Shown piece by piece: positions 1 through 4,734 of a stretch of DNA of 5,446 nucleotides. Position numbers and translations under genes: made by a program. The stretch is from an uncultured Prevotellaceae bacterium (lineage in GTDB: Bacteria > Bacteroidota > Bacteroidia > Bacteroidales > Bacteroidaceae), in contig CAMNHM010000159.1 in assembly GCA_946539475.1 (NCBI GenBank), positions 1 to 5,446 of the forward strand, written 5' to 3'. Within the stretch, counting starts at the first letter, position 1; each line of letters starts with the position of its first letter. The notes under the pieces are model-generated. The model was given only the letters and a program-made list of their open reading frames with translations. It had not been told where the DNA came from and ran no database searches.

Positions 1-2
1 GC

Positions 3-32
3 TTCGCCGAACAGCTACCCAACGAAGTCTAG
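3..32 (+). CDS. possible 3' end of an upstream gene (partial)
   Basis: The third plus frame reads FAEQLPNEV and then a TAG stop at 30-32. The base composition becomes clearly more AT-rich right after this stop, as expected at the end of a gene. Only nine codons are visible, so no family can be assigned. The other two plus frames run on into the AT-rich promoter region, which makes them less likely. No start codon upstream can be seen, and the tract could also be non-coding. Confidence 0.35.
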   Translation, partial: FAEQLPNEV

Positions 33-57
33 CACACAAAAAATGTTAAAACGCGTG

Positions 58-84
58 TTGAATGAACGATTATTAGTATCTTTG
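58..84 (+). promoter_or_regulatory. Bacteroidota-type promoter of the GH51 gene
   Basis: TATCTTTG at 77-84, followed by CA, matches the Bacteroidota sigma-factor -7 consensus TAnnTTTG. A TTG at 58-60 may serve as the -33 element, but its 16-bp gap to the -7 box looks short, so that half is weak. Transcription would start near 91 and leave an A-rich leader of about 64 nt. That leader shows no strong hairpin and no Shine-Dalgarno sequence. Confidence 0.6.
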
Positions 85-154
85 CAGCTGAAATGTACCT
101 AGAACGAACAAATACCCACAACCATCAAACAAATCAACATTAAACTAAAAGATC

Positions 155-2146
155 ATGAAAAAACTTCTCACTATCGTCGCGATGCTGAGCACCAGTGCCC
201 TGTTGCTCAACGCACAGCAACTAACGCTGCGCCTCGACAAGGCTCAGACAGCAGTCAGCCCGATGCTCTACGGACTGATGACCGAGGAAATCAACTATTC
301 CTACGAAGGCGGACTCTACACGCAGCTGGTGGCCAACCCTTCGTTTGCCGACATGAACAATCCACGCGGCGGACGACGCGGGCGCCCCGCGGCTAATGCC
401 CCACGACTGACGGTGCGCCCCGACCGCTGGCAGCTCAGCGACACGGTGAAGGTGCGCGTGCGCCAGAACCGCCAGAACGGCATCAACGATGCCAACCCCA
501 CATCGCTCATCGTCGACTTCGAGCAGGCAGGCCTCGCCATCGCCAGCGAGGGCTACTGGGGATTCCCCATCCGCAAGAACACCACGTTCAAGGGCGGCCT
601 CTATGTACGGCAGCCGGCAGCCCGAGGCAACGAGCGCAGCACTCCCGTGCGCCAGCTGACCATCGCCCTGAAGAGCAGCGACGGCAAGACCACCTATGCC
701 GAGACGAAGGTCAGCGGCTTCAGCAGCAACTGGAAGAAGTTCGACTACCAGCTGACCACTACCGCCACGCAGGCCGACACGAAGGATGCCCGCCTCTTCA
801 TCACCGCCGGCCAGGCTGGCAGCATCGAGCTGACGCGCGTCACGCTGTTTGCTCCCAGCTATAAGAACCGCAAGAACGGACTGCGCATCGACCTGATGGA
901 GATGATGGCCGAGATGCGTCCTAAGTTCCTGCGCTTCCCGGGTGGCAACTATCTTGAGGGCAACAATTTCGCCAACCGCTTCGACTGGAAGCAGACCATC
1001 GGCGACCCCGACCAGCGGCCCGGTCACCAGAGCCCCTGGGGCTATCGTTCGACTGACGGACTGGGAGTGCTCGAGTTCTGCCAGTGGGCTGAGGACATCG
1101 GCGCCGAGCCCGTCGTGGGCGTCTTTGCCGGCTACGTGCTCAACGGCGACCATCTCGACGGCGACTTCATCAAGCCCTTCATCCAGGATGCCCTCGACGA
1201 GATAGAGTACATCATGGGCGACGCCTCGACGAAGTGGGGCGCCGTGCGCGCCCGCGACGGTCATCCGGAGCCCTTCCCCCTGCACTATGTGGAGATTGGC
1301 AACGAGGACTTCTTCGACCGCAGCGGCAGCTATCCCAACCGTTTCAAGATGTTCTACGAGGCCATCAAGGCGCGCTATCCCCAGCTGCAGATCGTATCGA
1401 CCGTGGGCTACGACGCCCTGAAGTCGAGGGCTATCCCCACGCCTGTGGTGGACGTCATCGACGAGCACTACTACCGCAACGCGCACGACATGTACCGCAA
1501 TGCCTTCCAGTACGACCGCTACGACCGCAATGGCCCAAAGATCTTCTGCGGTGAGTGGGCCACCCGCGAGGGCTCTCCCACGCCCAACATGAATGCCGCC
1601 CTTGGCGATGCCGCCTGGATGAGCTGTATGGAGCGCAACAGCGACATCTGCATCATGTCGTGCTACGCGCCGCTGTTCGTCAATGTCGAGCCGGGAGCCA
1701 TGCAGTGGACGAGCGACCTCATCGGCTACGACGTGCTGAACGCCTATGGCTCGCCGTCCTACTGGGCACAGGTGATGTTCGCCCAGAACCTAGGCGACCA
1801 CATCGTCCCCGTAGAAGCCACGAACATCCCCAAGCAGAAGCTCGACCGCAACGATGAGGCCGATGCCGTCTTCTATACCGCCACGACTGACGCACAGACG
1901 GGCAAGACCTACCTGAAGCTGACCAACGCCGTGGGCGAGGCCCAGCAGCTGACCGTGAAGCTCGAGGGCGCAAAGAAGGTGAAGTCGAAAGCCAAGAAGA
2001 TCGAGCTGAAGAGTGCTCGTCCGGAGGATACGAACAGCATCGACCAGCCTCGCAATATCGTGCCCCAGGAGAGCACGCAGAAGGTGGGCAAGCAGTTCAA
2101 GATCGCGCTGGCCCCCTACTCCATCACCGTGCTGGTGATAGAGTGA
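155..2146 (+). CDS. secreted GH51 alpha-L-arabinofuranosidase
   Basis: This 663-residue enzyme likely removes terminal alpha-L-arabinofuranosyl residues from arabinoxylan or arabinan, probably in the periplasm. Residues 1-20 form a type I signal peptide (MKK, a hydrophobic core, then LNA before QQ) with no lipobox cysteine. Residues about 85-235 look like a beta-sandwich, carbohydrate-binding-like insert. The (beta/alpha)8 barrel follows, with RFPGGNYLEGN at 260-270, the acid/base Glu384 in EIGNED, DEHYY at 436-440 and the nucleophile Glu467 in CGEWA. The C-terminal beta domain runs to the end. Length and order fit the Bacteroidota and plant-like GH51 type. An in-frame TAA at 146-148 makes ATG 155 the first possible start. 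There is no ribosome-binding site, which is normal for this phylum. No SusC/SusD or other glycan-use gene is in view. The substrate is inferred from the family, which also contains some endoglucanases. Confidence 0.92.
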   Translation: MKKLLTIVAMLSTSALLLNAQQLTLRLDKAQTAVSPMLYGLMTEEINYSYEGGLYTQLVANPSFADMNNPRGGRRGRPAANAPRLTVRPDRWQLSDTVKVRVRQNRQNGINDANPTSLIVDFEQAGLAIASEGYWGFPIRKNTTFKGGLYVRQPAARGNERSTPVRQLTIALKSSDGKTTYAETKVSGFSSNWKKFDYQLTTTATQADTKDARLFITAGQAGSIELTRVTLFAPSYKNRKNGLRIDLMEMMAEMRPKFLRFPGGNYLEGNNFANRFDWKQTIGDPDQRPGHQSPWGYRSTDGLGVLEFCQWAEDIGAEPVVGVFAGYVLNGDHLDGDFIKPFIQDALDEIEYIMGDASTKWGAVRARDGHPEPFPLHYVEIGNEDFFDRSGSYPNRFKMFYEAIKARYPQLQIVSTVGYDALKSRAIPTPVVDVIDEHYYRNAHDMYRNAFQYDRYDRNGPKIFCGEWATREGSPTPNMNAALGDAAWMSCMERNSDICIMSCYAPLFVNVEPGAMQWTSDLIGYDVLNAYGSPSYWAQVMFAQNLGDHIVPVEATNIPKQKLDRNDEADAVFYTATTDAQTGKTYLKLTNAVGEAQQLTVKLEGAKKVKSKAKKIELKSARPEDTNSIDQPRNIVPQESTQKVGKQFKIALAPYSITVLVIE

Positions 2147-2263
2147 CGGAGCAAAACGCTATTAACTCAAATCGGTCGTTAAGCAACTAGGGGAAGCAGC
2201 CTTAATACGCCGCTTTGTACACGTCTGACAGGCACTTGCATGATGCTCCCTTGGGTCCTTGGT
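2147..2263. other. intergenic spacer after the GH51 gene
   Basis: This is the first part of the 324-bp gap between two convergent genes. I see no convincing gene, promoter or intrinsic terminator in it. The only inverted repeat is a weak one (TTAAG at 2179-2183 and CTTAA at 2201-2205). The rest of the gap, 2264-2470, is occupied by the periodic palindrome array and a stem-loop, described separately. Confidence 0.6.
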
Positions 2264-2286
2264 CTGCATAGAAGGCCACCCGCGAC

Positions 2287-2307
2287 ACCAAAACAAGTTG
2301 TTTTGGT
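2287..2307. repeat. perfect palindrome 1 of the array
   Basis: The arm ACCAAAACAA is followed by a single central G and then the exact reverse complement arm TTGTTTTGGT. This gives a 21-nt perfect palindrome centred at 2297. It is one 22-bp unit of the larger array. Confidence 0.95.
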
Positions 2308-2310
2308 AAG

Positions 2311-2327
2311 CAAAGTAGGCCACTTTG
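2311..2327. repeat. inverted repeat unit CAAAGT-N5-ACTTTG
   Basis: CAAAGTAGGCCACTTTG has 6-bp arms around the 5-nt centre AGGCC. Its dyad centre at 2319 is exactly 22 bp after palindrome 1. Its right arm can also pair with CAAAGT at 2333-2338 across the 5-nt spacer GTGAT, so two pairing registers compete. Confidence 0.9.
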
Positions 2328-2331
2328 GTGA

Positions 2332-2350
2332 TCAAAGTCGGCTTCTTTGA
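2332..2350. repeat. inverted repeat unit TCAAAG-N7-CTTTGA
   Basis: The arms TCAAAG and CTTTGA flank the 7-nt loop TCGGCTT. The dyad centre is 2341, in phase with the other units at 22 bp. Relative to the neighbouring unit, the inner positions have lost one base pair (a T opposite a T). Confidence 0.85.
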
Positions 2351-2352
2351 AG

Positions 2353-2373
2353 ACCAAAACAACTTGTTTTGGT
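2353..2373. repeat. perfect palindrome 2 of the array
   Basis: The arms ACCAAAACAA and TTGTTTTGGT surround a single central C. This makes it the exact reverse complement of palindrome 1, which has G at the centre. The centre at 2363 lies 66 bp (three units) after the first. Confidence 0.95.
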
Positions 2374-2422
2374 AGCGCGAGAAGCCCACTTTGCATCTCA
2401 AAGTCTCGGTGCGTGGTATGGA

Positions 2423-2467
2423 TAGTAGCAGAAGATGGATGCGAAAAAGCGCACTCTTCTGCTACTA
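2423..2467. terminator. 13-bp perfect stem-loop after topB, candidate terminator
   Basis: TAGTAGCAGAAGA (2423-2435) is perfectly complementary to TCTTCTGCTACTA (2455-2467). Inside it a second stem, TGCG 2440-2443 with CGCA 2450-2453, closes an AAAAAG loop, leaving a 4-by-1 internal loop. On the topB transcript the structure begins 3 nt after the stop codon, and it also lies downstream of the convergent GH51 gene. Neither strand has a U-tract after the stem, so it is not a canonical intrinsic terminator. It could instead stabilise the mRNA 3' end or work with Rho. Confidence 0.6.
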
Positions 2468-2470
2468 ACT

Positions 2471-4573
2471 TCAGAAAGGCTGGCGCCACTTGCATCCGTT
2501 CTTCCACTCGGAGCAGCCGTAGGCGGCCTTACCGCGGATGATGTGGCCCTTGCCGCAAAGGGGGCAAGGCTTGCCGACAAGCGGGTCGGAGGCGTCAGCG
2601 GCCTTCGAGGTGTCAGCGGATTTCTTCGGCTTGGCGGCAGCAGTGCCCTTCGGCTTTGCAGCCGCAGTCTTTGCTTCGGCAGGAGCCTTCTTCTTTTTCT
2701 TTTTCAGATCGTCGTCGGTAGTGACCGTCACGTGGCGGTTGCTGGCGTCCTGCATCACCTGGCGGACAATTTCCGACACCTGCTGCTTGAGTTCCTCGAT
2801 GAACTGCTGGGCATCGTACGTCTGGTGCTCGATGTCGCGCAGCTTCTTCTCCCAGATGCCAGTCAGCTCACAGCTCTTCAGCAGGTCCTCGTGGATGAGG
2901 TCGATGAGCTCGATACCTGTGGGAGTGGCTTTGAGGCGCTTGCCCTCGCGCCGGATATAGTGGCGCTTGAAGAGTGTCTCGATGATTGAGGCACGGCTCG
3001 ACGGACGACCGATGCCGTTCTCCTTCATCGCAGCGCGCAGCGTCTCGTCCTCGACGAACTTGCCTGCTGTCTCCATCGCCCGCAACAGCGATGCCTCATT
3101 ATAATAAGGTGGCGGGGTGGTCCACTTCTCAGTCAGGGTTGGCTTGTGAGGGCCTTGCTCGCCCTTCTCGAAGGTTGGGAGCGTGCGCTCCTCATCGGCG
3201 TTATCGGCTTTCTCGGAGTTTTCAGCTTTCTCGGAGGTCTCGGAGGTCTCGTATTTCTCGGGAGCCTTCTCCCTGACGATGCGCCAGCCGGGGTCGAGGA
3301 TCTCCTTGCCCGTGACCTTGAATTCCACCTTGTCGACCTCTCCCAAGACCGTCGTCGTAGAGAATCGGCAGTCGGGCAGAAAGACTCCGATGAAGCGACG
3401 CGCCACGAGGTCGAACACCTTTCGCTCGAGGTCGCTCAAGCCCTGCGGGACGACGCCCGTCGGTATGATGGCATGGTGGTCGGTTACCTTCGATGTGTCG
3501 AAGACGCGCTTCGTCTTCTTCAGCGGCTTGCCGCCGATGGGCCGGATGAGCTCGGCATAGGGAGCCTCGCCGGCAAACTTCGTCTGGTAGAGGCCGTTCA
3601 GCGTCTGGGGACACTTCGGGTAGATATCGTCGGAGAGGTATTGCGTATCGACGCGCGGATAAGTGGTGTACTTCTTCTCGTAGAGCCCCTGGATGAGGTT
3701 GAGCGTCATCTCAGCCGAGAGTCCGAACTTACGGTTGCAGTCAACCTGCAGCGAGGTGAGGTCGTAGAGCTGCGGCGGCTGTTCCTTGCCCTCCTTCTTC
3801 TCGACCTTCGTCACGACAAAAGGTTTCCCCTCGATGGTGGAGAAGGCCTGCTCGCCCTCCGCCTTCGACGTGAACTTCCCTGCGGTGGCGGTAAACGTCG
3901 TATCGCGATAGATGGTGGCAAGCACCCAGTAGGGTTCGGGTTTGAAGTTGTCGATCTCCTTCTGCCGATTGACGATCAGGGCGAGCGTGGGCGTCTGCAC
4001 GCGGCCGATGGAGAGCACCTGACGGTTCTGACCGTACTTCAGCGTATAGAGACGCGTGGCGTTCATGCCCAGCAGCCAGTCGCCGATAGCACGCGAGAGG
4101 CCTGCCATGTAGAGCGGCTGGTACTGGCTCTGGTCCTTCAGCTGGGCAAAGCCCTCGCGGATGGCCTCATCAGTCATCGACGATATCCACAGCCGCTTCA
4201 CGGGGCACTTGGCACCCGCCTTCTGCATCACCCACCGCTGGATGAGCTCTCCCTCCTGCCCGGCATCGCCACAGTTGACGATGCCGTCGGCCTGCTGCAT
4301 CAGTCGCTCGATGATGGCAAACTGCTTGACGATGTGGTCCTCGTTGATGACCTTGATGCCAAAACGTGGCGGTATCATGGGCAGCTGGGTCAGTGCCCAC
4401 GGGCGCCAGGCCTGGGTGTAGTCGCCAGGCTCCTTCAGTGTACACAAGTGTCCGTAGGTCCACGTCACCTGATAGCCGTTGCCCTCCATATAACCGTCGC
4501 GTGAGGCCGTAGCCCCGATAATCCGGGCAATGTCGCGTGCCACGCTGGGCTTCTCTGCTATGCAAACAACCAT
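2471..4573 (-). CDS. topB: DNA topoisomerase III
   Basis: This is a 700-residue type IA topoisomerase that cuts and passes single DNA strands and helps resolve linked replication or recombination intermediates in the cytoplasm. The toprim domain carries AEKPSVARDIA (6-16, Glu7) and GDAGQEGELIQRW (102-114, Asp103 and Glu107). Next come SIGRVQTPTLALIV (188-201), the active-site TTYPRVDTQYL with Tyr305, DHHAIIPTG (365-373) and YNEASLLRAME (491-501). An acidic repeat segment (about 436-461) sits between core blocks. A basic Lys/Ala tail (624-664) leads to a zinc ribbon with Cys670, Cys673, Cys687 and Cys694. The gene is intact. ATG 4571-4573 is fixed as the start by an in-frame TAA immediately upstream. 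It is divergent from glyQS and convergent with the GH51 gene. DAGxEGE in place of DxDxE is, to my knowledge, usual for the TopB branch. Confidence 0.97.
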   Translation of the reverse strand: MVVCIAEKPSVARDIARIIGATASRDGYMEGNGYQVTWTYGHLCTLKEPGDYTQAWRPWALTQLPMIPPRFGIKVINEDHIVKQFAIIERLMQQADGIVNCGDAGQEGELIQRWVMQKAGAKCPVKRLWISSMTDEAIREGFAQLKDQSQYQPLYMAGLSRAIGDWLLGMNATRLYTLKYGQNRQVLSIGRVQTPTLALIVNRQKEIDNFKPEPYWVLATIYRDTTFTATAGKFTSKAEGEQAFSTIEGKPFVVTKVEKKEGKEQPPQLYDLTSLQVDCNRKFGLSAEMTLNLIQGLYEKKYTTYPRVDTQYLSDDIYPKCPQTLNGLYQTKFAGEAPYAELIRPIGGKPLKKTKRVFDTSKVTDHHAIIPTGVVPQGLSDLERKVFDLVARRFIGVFLPDCRFSTTTVLGEVDKVEFKVTGKEILDPGWRIVREKAPEKYETSETSEKAENSEKADNADEERTLPTFEKGEQGPHKPTLTEKWTTPPPYYNEASLLRAMETAGKFVEDETLRAAMKENGIGRPSSRASIIETLFKRHYIRREGKRLKATPTGIELIDLIHEDLLKSCELTGIWEKKLRDIEHQTYDAQQFIEELKQQVSEIVRQVMQDASNRHVTVTTDDDLKKKKKKAPAEAKTAAAKPKGTAAAKPKKSADTSKAADASDPLVGKPCPLCGKGHIIRGKAAYGCSEWKNGCKWRQPF
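2621..2704 (-). other. basic low-complexity tail of TopB
   Basis: Residues 624-651 begin with six lysines (2687-2704) and continue with an imperfect eight-residue repeat, TAAAKPKG then TAAAKPKK (636-651). The tail joins the catalytic core to the zinc ribbon. Its histone-H1-like composition suggests extra, non-specific DNA binding, which is an inference. The lysine run is encoded by an A-rich AAAAAG-type tract that is prone to slippage, but the frame is intact through to the zinc ribbon. Confidence 0.7.
3207..3249 (-). repeat. short tandem repeats inside topB (acidic insert)
   Basis: On the plus strand GCTTTCTCGGAG occurs at 3207-3218 and 3225-3236, 18 bp apart, and CGGAGGTCT occurs in tandem at 3232-3240 and 3241-3249. 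Both periods are multiples of three, so the reading frame is kept. They encode ETSETSEKAENSEKADN (residues 442-458), an acidic, probably disordered insert between conserved blocks of TopB. Growth by replication slippage is the simplest origin. Confidence 0.8.
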
Positions 4574-4603
4574 TTACGTTCTTCAATTTACGATTTGGAA
4601 ATG

Positions 4604-4611
4604 CAAAGGTA
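4604..4611 (-). promoter_or_regulatory. topB promoter, -7 box
   Basis: Read on the minus strand, this is TACCTTTG within GTACCTTTGCAT, an excellent match to the Bacteroidota -7 consensus. It lies 30 bp upstream of the topB start codon, so the leader is only about 20-25 nt and carries no Shine-Dalgarno sequence. No clear -33 TTG was found at the expected distance. Confidence 0.7.
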
Positions 4612-4671
4612 CAAAGAAGTTAGTATTTTGGGGCTTATTTTGTGATAAATTAGGATTTTTTTTCGACTGCC

Positions 4672-4704
4672 TTGCCCATATATGCGCGAAAAGTTGTACC
4701 TTTG
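4672..4704 (+). promoter_or_regulatory. glyQS promoter, -33 and -7 boxes
   Basis: TACCTTTG at 4697-4704 matches TAnnTTTG. TTG at 4672-4674 is a plausible -33 element, with 22 bp between the two. Transcription should start near 4711, leaving a leader of about 24 nt. That is far too short for a T-box or any other riboswitch. The 11-mer GTACCTTTGCA is shared with the oppositely oriented topB promoter. Confidence 0.75.
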
Positions 4705-4707
4705 CAC

Positions 4708-4717
4708 GCAAATTTGC
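4708..4717. promoter_or_regulatory. palindrome over the glyQS transcription start
   Basis: GCAAATTTGC is a perfect 10-bp palindrome just downstream of the glyQS -7 box and covering the predicted start site. That position would suit an operator, but a 10-bp AT-centred palindrome may arise by chance, and part of it overlaps the usual TTTGCA context. No regulator is suggested by the neighbours. Confidence 0.3.
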
Positions 4718-4734
4718 AACATTTATAAAGACTT

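Larger units (their letters stand above)
2264..2417. repeat. 11/22-bp periodic array of alternating inverted hexamers
   Basis: Hexamers of type CAAARY and their reverse complements alternate every 11 bp: CAAAAC 2289, GTTTTG 2300, CAAAGT 2311, ACTTTG 2322, CAAAGT 2333, tCTTTG 2344, CAAAAC 2355, GTTTTG 2366, lost at 2377, ACTTTG 2388, CAAAGT 2399. Each forward and reverse pair makes a palindromic 22-bp unit, with dyad centres at 2297, 2319, 2341 and 2363. Decayed units are centred at 2275 (sharing GGCCAC), 2385 and 2407. Core units differ in sequence but mostly keep their self-complementarity. The array fills the space between convergent genes and has no intervening gene. It is not a CRISPR array, because the units are palindromic and directly abutting, with no unique spacers. 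The function is unknown; candidates are a protein-binding array, a 3' RNA structure or a dispersed palindromic element. Confidence 0.85.

Noticed and set aside
221..1486. 421-codon open frame on the minus strand within the GH51 gene
   Set aside because: Its codons lie exactly opposite those of the GH51 gene. It stays open because the real gene avoids TTA, CTA and TCA codons in this stretch, and the product has no recognisable domain.
2179..2205. TTAAG and CTTAA inverted repeat as a GH51 terminator
   Set aside because: Only five base pairs with a 17-nt loop and no following U-tract, which is too weak to call.
2287..2373. Terminal inverted repeats of a MITE or insertion sequence
   Set aside because: No transposase, no clear target-site duplication and no unique interior were found; the whole block is repeats. 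It could still be a dispersed element, which needs genome comparison.
2162..2401. 79-codon minus-strand ORF with YQNKLFW and YQNNLFW repeats
   Set aside because: The repeated peptide is the 66-bp DNA periodicity read in another frame. A second frame over the same bases gives a different repeated peptide, so the DNA repeat and not a protein explains it.
2264..2417. CRISPR array
   Set aside because: The units are palindromic, directly adjacent and diverged from each other. There are no unique spacers of 25-40 bp between identical repeats and no cas gene nearby.
2687..2704. Programmed frameshift at the A-rich lysine tract of topB
   Set aside because: The zero frame continues directly to an intact four-cysteine zinc ribbon and stop, so no frameshift is needed to make a normal product.
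2435..2989. 184-codon plus-strand ORF antisense to the topB 3' end
   Set aside because: It overlaps conserved topB sequence including the zinc ribbon, is Leu/Ala/Val-rich, has no promoter and shows no known domain.
3146..4504. 452-codon open frame on the plus strand within topB
   Set aside because: It is in antisense register with the topB codons and stays open through the same codon bias. Its Leu/Arg-rich product resembles no family, while topB has all its motifs.
4705..4734. T-box or other riboswitch ahead of glyQS
   Set aside because: The predicted leader is only about 24 nt, too short for a T-box, and contains only a 10-bp palindrome.
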